Origin: Hyphomicrobiales bacterium
Lineage (GTDB): Bacteria; Pseudomonadota; Alphaproteobacteria; Rhizobiales; Rhizobiaceae
Assembly (NCBI GenBank): GCA_900469615.1
Contig: UBYA01000008.1
Span: 310,001 to 374,000 of the forward strand
Direction: 5' to 3'
Length of the DNA: 64,000 nt
Shown: positions 34,214-42,376 of the stretch, piece after piece
How the letters are laid out: every line of letters begins with the position of its first letter
Position numbering within the stretch: the stretch's first letter is position 1
Notes under the pieces: generated by a model
Told to the model about the DNA's origin: nothing
What the model saw: only the letters and a program-made list of their open reading frames with translations
The model's database searches: none
Made by a program: the position numbers and the translations under genes

Positions 34214-35698
34214 TCAGCCGTTGCTGGCGAGAACGGAAAGCTTGCGCACGTTGCTGGTGCTTTCCTTGTCGAGCAGGCGCGTCGGATAGTCACCGGTGAA
34301 ATAATGATCGGTGAACTGCGGCTGCGCATTGTCTCGCGGCTCGCCGCCGACGGCCCGGTAGAGCCCGTCGATCGACAGGAATTCGAGCGAATCCGCGCCG
34401 ATATAATCGCACATGGCCTTCAGGCTGCTGTATTGGTTTGCAAGCAGCTTGTCGGCATCCGGCGTGTCGATGCCGTAGAAGTCCGGATGAAAGATCATCG
34501 GGCTGGCGACGCGGATATGCACTTCGCTGGCGCCGGCCTCGCGGATCATCTGCACGATCTTCACGGAGGTCGTGCCGCGCACGATGGAATCGTCGACGAG
34601 CACGACGCGCTTGCCGGCGATGATGGCGCGGTTGGCGGAGTGCTTGAGTTTCACGCCGAAGGCGCGGATCTGCTGCGTCGGCTCGATGAAGGTGCGGCCG
34701 ACATAATGGTTGCGGATGATGCCGAGCTCGAAGGGAATGCCGCTCGCCTGCGCGTAGCCGATGGCCGCCGGCGTGCCGCCATCCGGCACCGGCACGACGA
34801 TGTCGGCTTCGACCGGCGCTTCCTTGGCAAGGTTGATGCCCATGTTCTTGCGCGCGACATAGACGTTGCGGCCGCCGACGACGGAATCGGGTCGGGCGAA
34901 ATAGACGTATTCGAACAGGCAGAGCCGCTCGGGCCGGGAAACCTCCGGCTTGCGGGCGTCGATGGTGATCGAGCCGTCGGGCTGGATCTCGCAGATGATG
35001 ACTTCGCCGTTTTCAACGTCGCGGATGTATTTAGCGCCGATGATATCGAGGGCGCAGGTTTCCGAGCAGAAGATCGGCTTGCCGTCGAGCTCGCCCATGA
35101 CCAGCGGCCGGATGCCGATCGGGTCGCGGGCGGCGATCAGCTTCGTGCGCGTCATGGCGAGCATGGAGTAGCCGCCTTCCATCTGCCTGATGGCGTCGAT
35201 GAAGCGATCGGAGGAGGAGGGATGCTTGGAGCGGGCGATGAGATGCAGGACGACTTCGGTGTCTGAGGTCGACTGACAGATGGCGCCGTCGGCGATCAGC
35301 TGCCGGCGCATGGTCAGGCCGTTGGTGAAATTGCCGTTGTGGGCGATGGCGATGCCGCCGACTTCCAGCTCGGCGAATAGCGGCTGGACGTTGCGCAGGA
35401 TGGTTTCGCCCGTGGTCGAATAGCGCACATGACCGATCGAGCGGTCGCCGGGCAGGCGGGCAAGCGTCGCGGGGTCGGTATAGTGATCGCCGACCAGACC
35501 CATGCGCCGTTCCGAATGGAAGCGCTGACCGTCGAAGGAGACGATGCCGGCCGCTTCCTGGCCGCGATGCTGCAGGGCGTGCAGGCCGAGAGCCGTCAGC
35601 GTCGCCGCGTCCGGATGCCCGAGAATGCCGAAGACGCCGCATTCCTCATGCAGCGTGTCGCCGTCGATATCGTCCTCGATGGAAGGGGAATGGTTCAT
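34214..35698 (-). CDS. purF: Amidophosphoribosyltransferase
   Basis: PurF makes 5-phosphoribosylamine from PRPP and glutamine, the first committed step of purine synthesis. Cys20 (EECGVFGI) is the glutaminase nucleophile and would be exposed by removal of a 19-residue propeptide. The PRPP loop is VVLVDDSIVRGTTS near residue 365. The B. subtilis enzyme ends in a Cys-x2-Cys-FTG-YPT iron-sulfur motif; here that place reads TDHYFTGDYPT, so those two ligands are absent. The length of 494 residues is normal. It lies downstream of cvpA, as in many bacteria. Confidence 0.96.
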   Translation of the reverse strand: MNHSPSIEDDIDGDTLHEECGVFGILGHPDAATLTALGLHALQHRGQEAAGIVSFDGQRFHSERRMGLVGDHYTDPATLARLPGDRSIGHVRYSTTGETILRNVQPLFAELEVGGIAIAHNGNFTNGLTMRRQLIADGAICQSTSDTEVVLHLIARSKHPSSSDRFIDAIRQMEGGYSMLAMTRTKLIAARDPIGIRPLVMGELDGKPIFCSETCALDIIGAKYIRDVENGEVIICEIQPDGSITIDARKPEVSRPERLCLFEYVYFARPDSVVGGRNVYVARKNMGINLAKEAPVEADIVVPVPDGGTPAAIGYAQASGIPFELGIIRNHYVGRTFIEPTQQIRAFGVKLKHSANRAIIAGKRVVLVDDSIVRGTTSVKIVQMIREAGASEVHIRVASPMIFHPDFYGIDTPDADKLLANQYSSLKAMCDYIGADSLEFLSIDGLYRAVGGEPRDNAQPQFTDHYFTGDYPTRLLDKESTSNVRKLSVLASNG

Positions 35699-35769
35699 GG
35701 CTGCAGGCCTTTGCTCTCAACGTGGGCGGATCGGGGCGGCGTCACGAGTGACCATTAAAATAGCTGAAA

Positions 35770-35798
35770 ATCCGGCCGGAAAAAATATCGGGCCGGAT
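35770..35798 (-). terminator. Hairpin between cvpA and purF
   Basis: The arms ATCCGGCC and GGCCGGAT pair around a 13-base A-rich loop. On the minus strand it lies 65 bases after the cvpA stop and 72 before the purF start, and is followed by TTTTCAGC. It may end the cvpA transcript or act as an attenuator in front of purF; no PurR box was seen. Confidence 0.5.
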
Positions 35799-35862
35799 CT
35801 ATTATTGTCACGCCGCTCAAATGGCGATTCCCGGGCGGCAGGTCAAGCCTGTAAACGCACCG

Positions 35863-36486
35863 TCAATTGTTTGTCTGCGGCGCAGGCGCATCGTCCGACG
35901 GCGCCGTGTCGTTCGGCGTGCCGTTGTCGCCGCCTTCCTGCGGCTGCGTCTGTTGCTGCTGGTTGGGCGCGATCTTGTTGATGATCTCCGGCGGCAGCAT
36001 GGCCTGAACGTTTTCAGGAAGCGCCGACTTCAGCTTTTCGACCATCGAATCCAGGAACGGCTTGGACTTGGCGTTGTTGACCCAGTCCGGCCGGGCTGCA
36101 GGAGCCACCAGCCAGTTCCAGAAGGCCACCACGACGACCATCAAAAGCAGGCCGCGGGCGGCGCCGAAGAGGAAGCCGAGCGTCCGGTCGAGCGCACCGA
36201 TGCGGCTGTCGATGATGAAATCGGCAATCCGGATGGTGATGAAGGAGATGATGATGAGCGCCAGCAGGAAGATGACGGCGGCCGAGGCGATCGTGGCGAT
36301 CTTGGTATCGGCCTTGTATTGCAGGGCATAGGGAACGAGCAGCGGGTAGAGATAATAGGCGGCGACTGCAGAGCCGCCCCAGCTGACGATCGATAGAATT
36401 TCGCGCGAAAAGCCGCGAACCATGGCCAGAACGGCGGAGAAGAGAAGAACGCCGATAACAATACCGTCGAAAATCGTAATGGGCAT
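35863..36486 (-). CDS. cvpA: CvpA family membrane protein
   Basis: A 207-residue protein with four membrane helices; the start PITIFDGIVIGVLLFSAVLAMVRGF is characteristic, including the GFSREILSIVSW stretch. CvpA was first named for colicin V production and is linked to envelope or small-molecule homeostasis in later work. The C-terminus after residue 170 is a Gln/Asp/Pro-rich tail, likely disordered. It lies between radA and purF on the same strand. Confidence 0.9.
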   Translation of the reverse strand: MPITIFDGIVIGVLLFSAVLAMVRGFSREILSIVSWGGSAVAAYYLYPLLVPYALQYKADTKIATIASAAVIFLLALIIISFITIRIADFIIDSRIGALDRTLGFLFGAARGLLLMVVVVAFWNWLVAPAARPDWVNNAKSKPFLDSMVEKLKSALPENVQAMLPPEIINKIAPNQQQQTQPQEGGDNGTPNDTAPSDDAPAPQTNN

Positions 36487-36577
36487 TTATAATCCACTTC
36501 AAGACTTGCCAGACCTCATGGTCGGCATCGGCCTCAATCATGAGCCTCTTCTTCGCCAAGAACGGCTGAAGTAAGGC

Positions 36578-37981
36578 TCAGTCTTCGTCTTCCGCGCGCT
36601 TGAGCGCACCCTTCGATCCGGCAATGCGCGCCACCAGATCCGGCAGGCTGTCGATCTCGCTCCAGCGTCCGCCATTGACCTTCGGCAGATCGGCGGAAGC
36701 GGCAGGCAGGACGGCTGCGGAAAAACCCAGCTTCTCGGCTTCCTTGAGACGCTGGGCGGTGTGCGCAACCGGCCGGACGGCGCCCGACAGGCTGACTTCG
36801 CCGAAATAGACGCAATCGGCGGGCAGGGCAAGACCGGCCAAGGAGGAAACCAGTGCAGAAGCGACGGCAAGATCGGCAGCCGGCTCGGAAATGCGATAAC
36901 CGCCGGCGATATTGAGGTAAACATCGTGCTGGCCGAGGCGCACTCCGCAATGGGCTTCCAGAACGGCGAGAATCATCGACAGTCGCGCCGAATCCCAGCC
37001 GACGATGGCGCGGCGCGGCGTGCCGAGCGATGTCGGCGCGACCAGCGCCTGCACTTCCACCAGCACCGGCCGTGTGCCCTCGATGCCGGCAAAGACGGCT
37101 GCGCCCGGCGATTTTTCGTTGCGCTCTCCGAGAAAGAGCTCGGATGGATTGGGAACGTCGCGCAAGCCGGCGTCGGACATTTCGAACACGCCGATCTCGT
37201 CGGTCGGGCCGAAGCGGTTCTTCACCGTGCGCAGGATGCGATAATGATGGCCGCGGTCGCCTTCGAAATAGAGGACGGCGTCGACCATATGCTCGACCAC
37301 GCGCGGCCCGGCGATCTGGCCGTCCTTGGTGACGTGGCCGACGAGCACCATCGCGGTGCCCGTCTGCTTGGCGAAGCGGATCATCGCCTGGACGCCGGTG
37401 CGCACCTGCGTAACGGTGCCGGGCGCGGATTCGGCAAGCTCGCTCCACAGTGTCTGGATGGAATCGATGATGACGAGATCAGGCCGCTTGCCTTCCGCGA
37501 GCGTCGCCAGGATATCCTCGACATTGGTCTCCGCCGCCAGCAGAACCTCTGTGTCGGCCGCCTTCAGCCGCTGGGCGCGCAGGCGAACCTGGGCCACGGC
37601 CTCTTCGCCGGAGACGTAAACGATCTTGTGTCCCTGGCGGGCAAGCGCGGCTGCGGCCTGCATCAGCAGCGTCGATTTGCCGATGCCGGGATCGCCGCCG
37701 ACGAGCACGGCCGAGCCGCGCACGAAGCCGCCGCCTGTGGCGCGATCAAGCTCGGAAATGCCGGTATGGATGCGCGGCGCCTCCTCGATCTCGCCCGAAA
37801 GCGTCGTCAGCGCGACCGGCTTCCCTTTTCGCGGCGTCTTGGCCGGGCCGCCGCCGATCCCGCCCATCGGATCTTCCTCGACGATGGTGTTCCACGCGCC
37901 GCAACCGTCGCACTTGCCGGCCCAGCGATTGTGAACCGCGCCGCAGTTCTGGCAGATGAATTGTGTGCGGGCTTTGGCCAT
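36578..37981 (-). CDS. radA: DNA repair protein RadA
   Basis: RadA (Sms) is a RecA-like helicase that extends D-loops during recombination. It has the N-terminal four-cysteine zinc finger (C10, C13, C24, C27), Walker A GGDPGIGKST at 95-104, the RadA-specific KNRFG motif and a C-terminal Lon-protease-like domain (GVRLGQHDVYLNIAGGYRI... LSGAVRPV). The length of 467 residues is normal. It is upstream of cvpA, and divergent from the LysE-type gene across 152 bases. Confidence 0.96.
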   Translation of the reverse strand: MAKARTQFICQNCGAVHNRWAGKCDGCGAWNTIVEEDPMGGIGGGPAKTPRKGKPVALTTLSGEIEEAPRIHTGISELDRATGGGFVRGSAVLVGGDPGIGKSTLLMQAAAALARQGHKIVYVSGEEAVAQVRLRAQRLKAADTEVLLAAETNVEDILATLAEGKRPDLVIIDSIQTLWSELAESAPGTVTQVRTGVQAMIRFAKQTGTAMVLVGHVTKDGQIAGPRVVEHMVDAVLYFEGDRGHHYRILRTVKNRFGPTDEIGVFEMSDAGLRDVPNPSELFLGERNEKSPGAAVFAGIEGTRPVLVEVQALVAPTSLGTPRRAIVGWDSARLSMILAVLEAHCGVRLGQHDVYLNIAGGYRISEPAADLAVASALVSSLAGLALPADCVYFGEVSLSGAVRPVAHTAQRLKEAEKLGFSAAVLPAASADLPKVNGGRWSEIDSLPDLVARIAGSKGALKRAEDED

Positions 37982-38133
37982 CGGATACTGTTCTCGAAAT
38001 TCAGAGGGTCGCTTTTCGCAGCGAATCGCGATCGGCTGACAGATAATGTCTTTGCCGGCCTATCAAAACTAATGATTTCCGTATCAACGGCGAACGTGCC
38101 AGCTTTTATGCCGGGTTTTGTGGGTGATGACGG

Positions 38134-38769
38134 ATGTTTGACTACTCGCTTGCGCACTGGATCGGCTTTCTGTCGGCCGCGATCCTCCTCAATCTGTCGC
38201 CGGGGCCGGATATCGCCTTCATTCTCGGCCATACCATCAGAAGCGGCATGCGCTCCGGTTTCTCGGCGTTGCTCGGAATCTGGAGCGGCGCATGTCTGCA
38301 TGTGCTGATGGCGGCTGCCGGCCTTTCGGCGATCCTGGCCGCTTCCGCGCTGGCCTTCTCGACCGTGAAATGGATCGGTGCCGCCTATCTGATCTGGCTC
38401 GGCATCCAGGCGCTGCGCTCGAAGGGTGAGGGGGCGTGGATCAGGGAAAAGGGCAAGACCTTGCCCGTCAGCCGCATCTATCGGCAAGGCATCATGGTCT
38501 CGCTGCTCAACCCGAAGATCGCGATCTTCTTCCTGGCCTTCCTGCCGCAATTCGTGGTGGAAGGCGCAGGCCCGGTCTGGGCGCAGCTTTTATTGCATGG
38601 CAGCCTGATCATCGTCGTCGCCGCCTTCATCGAGCCGCCGCTCATCCTGCTCGGTGGAAGACTGAGCGAGGCTCTCCGGCGCAATCGCAGTCTCGGCCTG
38701 TGGCTCGACCGCGGCCTCGGCACGCTGCTCGTCGCCCTCGGCGTGCGGCTGGCGATCGGTGCACGTTAA
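38134..38769 (+). CDS. LysE/RhtB-family amino acid exporter
   Basis: A 211-residue, six-helix membrane protein with the family motif NLSPGPDIAFILGHTIRSGMRSG near residues 20-42 and LLNPKIAIFFLAFLPQF near 126-142. LysE/RhtB proteins export amino acids or homoserine lactone-like compounds; the specific substrate cannot be inferred. The gene stands alone between divergent radA and convergent alr. Confidence 0.87.
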   Translation: MFDYSLAHWIGFLSAAILLNLSPGPDIAFILGHTIRSGMRSGFSALLGIWSGACLHVLMAAAGLSAILAASALAFSTVKWIGAAYLIWLGIQALRSKGEGAWIREKGKTLPVSRIYRQGIMVSLLNPKIAIFFLAFLPQFVVEGAGPVWAQLLLHGSLIIVVAAFIEPPLILLGGRLSEALRRNRSLGLWLDRGLGTLLVALGVRLAIGAR

Positions 38770-38801
38770 GGCATTCCAGCCGCAGCTTTTCGTGCGGAAG
38801 G

Positions 38802-39965
38802 CTATTCCTCGGTCTCTTCCGCGATATAACGGCGCTCGTGCCGCAGACCCATGCTCGTAAGCATTTCGTAGCCGATCGTGCCTGCCGCGCCGGCAGCCTC
38901 ATCGACGGAAATGTTGCTGCCGAAGAGCTCGATATAGTCGCCGGCACGGACGAGATGGTCCGGCACGTCGGTCACGTCGAAGATGGTAAGGTCCATGGTG
39001 ATGCGGCCGGCCACAGGCACCTTGTACCCGGCGATGAAGCCGTGGCCGCAGGCGATGCCGGTCTGGCGCAGCGGCACGCCGGCGCTCGACTGGCTGCGCA
39101 TATAGCCGTCCGCATAGCCGGCCGAGACGATCGCCAGCCGGCTGTCGCGCGTCAGTTGCAGCGCGCGGCCGTAGCTCACCGTTTCGCCTGACTTGACGGA
39201 GCGCGTCTGAATGACCCGCGCCTCCGCCGTCGCGACCGGACGCATCGGATTGGCGACGCCGGGGACCGCCTCGCCGCCATAGGTGGCGATGCCGGGGCGG
39301 GTGAGATCGAAATGATAGTCGGACCCGAGAAAGATACCGGCCGAATTGGCAAGGCTCGCCTCTATGCCCTCGAATGCGGCGCTGACCTTGCGGAAAGCCT
39401 CCAGCTGCCGCCTGTTCATGAGATTGGCCGGGTCGTCCCCGCAGGCAAGATGGCTCATGACCAGCACCGGCGCAAAGCTTGCCGGGCGCGAGACGTCATC
39501 GGCCAGCGCGATCGCATCCTCCATCGGCAGGCCGAGCCTGTTGAAGCCCGTGTCGACCTGCAGCGCGCAGGGATACTCGCCGTAATCCGATAGAATGGCC
39601 ATCCAGAAGGTCAGTTGCTCTTCCGAAGCGATCACGGGCACGAGATCGTTTTCGAAGAAGCGGCGTTCCATGCCCGGCCAGATGCCGCTGAGCACGAAGA
39701 TGCGGGCTTCAGGCGCATAGAGCCGCAGCGTCGCGCCTTCGTCCGCTGTGGCGACGAAGAAATCGCGGGCGCCGGCGGCGTAAAGGGTCTCGCCGACATC
39801 CTCGATCCCCAGCCCGTAGGCATCCGCCTTGACGACGGCCGACGTGCGCGCCTTTCCCGAACGGCGGGCCATGTCGCGCCAGTTTTCGACGAGTGCGCCG
39901 AGATCGACCGTCAGCCGCAGCCCGGCGGAAGCGAAAGCATCATCGTCATTGAAAGTGTCTGTCAT
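38802..39965 (-). CDS. alr: Alanine racemase
   Basis: Alr makes D-alanine for peptidoglycan. It is a fold-type III PLP enzyme: Lys46 in VVKADAYGLG holds the cofactor and the second base is the Tyr in SAGYADGYMRS. GRITMDLT near residue 330 is another family mark. The length of 387 residues is normal. It follows dnaB on the same strand, 113 bases away, the arrangement dnaB-alr-radA seen in many rhizobia; a hairpin separates the two. Confidence 0.94.
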   Translation of the reverse strand: MTDTFNDDDAFASAGLRLTVDLGALVENWRDMARRSGKARTSAVVKADAYGLGIEDVGETLYAAGARDFFVATADEGATLRLYAPEARIFVLSGIWPGMERRFFENDLVPVIASEEQLTFWMAILSDYGEYPCALQVDTGFNRLGLPMEDAIALADDVSRPASFAPVLVMSHLACGDDPANLMNRRQLEAFRKVSAAFEGIEASLANSAGIFLGSDYHFDLTRPGIATYGGEAVPGVANPMRPVATAEARVIQTRSVKSGETVSYGRALQLTRDSRLAIVSAGYADGYMRSQSSAGVPLRQTGIACGHGFIAGYKVPVAGRITMDLTIFDVTDVPDHLVRAGDYIELFGSNISVDEAAGAAGTIGYEMLTSMGLRHERRYIAEETEE

Positions 39966-39986
39966 GGAGCCGCCTGAACAAGGAAA

Positions 39987-40013
39987 TGGCCGGAGGTGAT
40001 TTGGCTCCGGCCA
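39987..40013 (-). terminator. Hairpin between dnaB and alr
   Basis: A 9-bp stem (TGGCCGGAG with CTCCGGCCA) and a 9-base loop, followed on the minus strand by TTTCCTTG. It could end the dnaB message or attenuate alr. Confidence 0.5.
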
Positions 40014-40078
40014 GGATAATGGTCATAGATGAAAAGAAAAAGTGCCGCGGCTCGCATATGCGCCGCAAAACATCTTCC

Positions 40079-41575
40079 TCAATGTTCCTCGTACTGAATG
40101 AAGGAGGAATCGGCGAGGTCGGCAAAGCGGGTGAATTCCGACTGGAAGGCGAGCTTCACCGTGCCCGTAGGCCCGTGGCGCTGCTTGGCGATGATGACAT
40201 CGGCCGTGCCCTTCACGCGCTCGAACAGGGCTTCCCATTCCGCATATTTCGGGTCGTTCGGATCGCGCGGCTCCTGGTTCTTCACATAATATTCCTCGCG
40301 GAACACGAAGAGCACCACGTCGGCGTCCTGCTCGATGGAGCCGGATTCGCGAAGGTCCGAGAGCTGGGGCCGCTTGTCGTCGCGGCTTTCGACCGCGCGC
40401 GAGAGCTGGGAGAGCGCGACGATCGGAACGTTCAGCTCCTTGCCGAGAGCCTTCAGGCCGGTGGTGATTTCGGTGATTTCCTGGACGCGATTTTCCCCGG
40501 CCTTCTTCGAGCCCGTCATCAGCTGCACGTAGTCGACGACCAGCACGTCGAGACCACGCTGGCGCTTCAGGCGGCGGGCGCGGGCGGCGAGCTGGGCGAT
40601 GGAAATGCCGCCGGTCTGGTCGATATAGAGCGGCACCTTCTGCATCATCATCGAGCAGGCCACCAGCTTCTCGAAATCGGCATCGTTGATGTCACCGCGA
40701 CGGATCTTCGAGGAGGAGACTTCCGTCTGCTCGGAGATGATACGGGTGGCGAGCTGTTCCGACGACATTTCCAGCGAGTAGAAGCCGACGACGCCGCCGT
40801 TCTTCGCCTTGTTGGAGCCATCCGCCTGCACTTCGCCTTCGAAGGCTGCGGCGATGTTGTAGGCGATGTTGGTGGCAAGCGAGGTCTTGCCCATGCCCGG
40901 ACGGCCGGCAAGGATGATCAAGTCGGAGCGCTGCAGGCCGCCCATCTTGCTGTCGAGCGAATGAATGCCCGTGGAGATGCCGGAGAGGCCGCCGTCGCGC
41001 TCCTTGGCAACCGCCGCCATGTCGATGGCGAGCGCCACGGCATCGTTGAACGACTGGAAGCCGCCGTCGTAGCGGCCGTTTTCCGCAAGCTCGAACAGCC
41101 GGCGCTCCGTATCCTCGATCTGTGTCTGCGGCGGCATGTCGAGCGGCGCGTCATAGGCGATGTTGACCATATCCTCGCCGATGGTGATCAGCGCGCGGCG
41201 CAGCGCCAGGTCGTAGATGGCGCGGCCGTAGTCCTCGGCGTTGATGATCGACACGGCTTCGACGGCAAGTCGCGCGAGATACTGCGCCACCGTCATGTCG
41301 CCGACCTTCTCGTCCGCCGGCACGAAGCTTTTGATGGTAACCGGATTGGCAGTCTTGCCCATGCGGATGATATCGCCGGCGACCTCGAAGATTTTCCGGT
41401 GCAGCGGCTCATAGAGATGGATGGGCTTCAGGAAGTCGGAGACGCGGTAATAGGCATCGTTGTTGACGAGAATGGCGCCGAGCAGGGCCTGCTCCGCCTC
41501 GATATTGTTGGGCGCTTCGCGATAGTGCTGGTCGGCGGGAGCAATGGCGGCGAGCTTGCGCGCAGCTTCGTTCAT
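40079..41575 (-). CDS. dnaB: Replicative DNA helicase
   Basis: DnaB is the hexameric 5'-3' helicase of the replication fork. The N-terminal DnaG-contact domain begins PPNN-like at APNNIEAEQALLGAIL. The RecA-like domain has Walker A AGRPGMGKTS at 223-232 and DYVQLM (Walker B). KRQRGLDVLVVDY and SQLSRAVESRDDKRP are further landmarks. The length of 498 residues is normal, with no intein inserted. It starts at ATG 41575, divergent from the efflux operon. Confidence 0.96.
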   Translation of the reverse strand: MNEAARKLAAIAPADQHYREAPNNIEAEQALLGAILVNNDAYYRVSDFLKPIHLYEPLHRKIFEVAGDIIRMGKTANPVTIKSFVPADEKVGDMTVAQYLARLAVEAVSIINAEDYGRAIYDLALRRALITIGEDMVNIAYDAPLDMPPQTQIEDTERRLFELAENGRYDGGFQSFNDAVALAIDMAAVAKERDGGLSGISTGIHSLDSKMGGLQRSDLIILAGRPGMGKTSLATNIAYNIAAAFEGEVQADGSNKAKNGGVVGFYSLEMSSEQLATRIISEQTEVSSSKIRRGDINDADFEKLVACSMMMQKVPLYIDQTGGISIAQLAARARRLKRQRGLDVLVVDYVQLMTGSKKAGENRVQEITEITTGLKALGKELNVPIVALSQLSRAVESRDDKRPQLSDLRESGSIEQDADVVLFVFREEYYVKNQEPRDPNDPKYAEWEALFERVKGTADVIIAKQRHGPTGTVKLAFQSEFTRFADLADSSFIQYEEH

Positions 41576-41924
41576 TTTCCATCTCTTCGTGCTTTTGGAT
41601 ATCGATTGGTTTGCGACGATCCGATGTCATGGTCAACCAGGCAAATGCATAAGCACGTCGACTGGGATAAATCGGGCCGGTCTATCAACGTTGTTCCACT
41701 CGTCCACAGGGGCGAGCTTCCGCCACGTAAAAATCCCTTGTCGCCACTTTGCAACGCAAGGATCGACACACGAATCACTTAAGCAAATCATTCCTGGGGG
41801 AATATTTTAGCCGGGTCTTTTGCCGTGTACATCGATTGTTGCGGCTATCCCGCTTGAAAAGCTACGAAAATCCGGTTATTCCCTATAAATTAGGGTAGGA
41901 TGCTAATAGTATAAAGTTGCAATA
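41576..41924. other. Divergent promoter region between dnaB and the efflux operon
   Basis: This 349-base gap serves both the dnaB gene (minus) and the marR gene (plus). The right half is AT-rich and carries the palindrome at 41881-41895. I found no DnaA box (TTATCCACA) or other sign of an origin, and no open frame with a ribosome site. Confidence 0.55.
41881..41895 (+). promoter_or_regulatory. Candidate MarR operator
   Basis: CCCTATAAATTAGGG is a 5-bp-arm inverted repeat with an AT-rich spacer, 30 bases upstream of the marR start, where the -10 region would lie. MarR repressors typically bind such short palindromes in their own promoters. No second copy was seen in the gap. Confidence 0.5.
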
Positions 41925-42368
41925 ATGTCCGGTGCGCCATCAAGACAAGAGATTTTCGACGACCTTTCCGCGTTCAATCGCAAACTGCGGGCGGCGTTTG
42001 ACGCTCTTGTTCGCGAGCACGGAATGACGCTCTCCCGCGCAAGGGTTTTCCGCAAGCTCTCCAGACGGGACGGGATCAACCAGCGCGAGCTTGCCGACGA
42101 GCTGGAACTCGAAACGCCGACGCTCGTGCGTATTCTCGACGCCATGGAGGCGCAGAACTTCATCGAGCGCCGGGCCGCGCAGTCCGATCGCCGCGCCAAG
42201 CAGATCTTCATGACGGAATCCGGAAAAGTCGTTGCCGCCGATGTCGAGGCTCTTGCCACCGGTGTCCGTGCGGATATCCTTGAGGGAATTTCGGACGAGG
42301 ATGTCGGCATGGCGCTGAAAGTGATCCGTGCCATGACTGCCAACCTCCAGAATGTCGGCAAATCATGA
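41925..42368 (+). CDS. MarR-family transcriptional regulator
   Basis: A 147-residue winged helix protein. The DNA-binding helices are in GINQRELADELELETPTLVRILDAME, and the wing follows at IERRAAQSDRRAKQIF (the usual D-R-R of the family). It probably represses the two efflux genes that begin 8 bases downstream and responds to their substrate. The start at 41925 lacks a strong Shine-Dalgarno sequence, so the message may be close to leaderless. Confidence 0.9.
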   Translation: MSGAPSRQEIFDDLSAFNRKLRAAFDALVREHGMTLSRARVFRKLSRRDGINQRELADELELETPTLVRILDAMEAQNFIERRAAQSDRRAKQIFMTESGKVVAADVEALATGVRADILEGISDEDVGMALKVIRAMTANLQNVGKS

Positions 42369-42376
42369 GGTAGCGC

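Noticed and set aside
41576..41924. Possible replication origin near dnaB
   Set aside because: The gap is AT-rich but has no DnaA boxes and no parA, repC or dnaA gene nearby.
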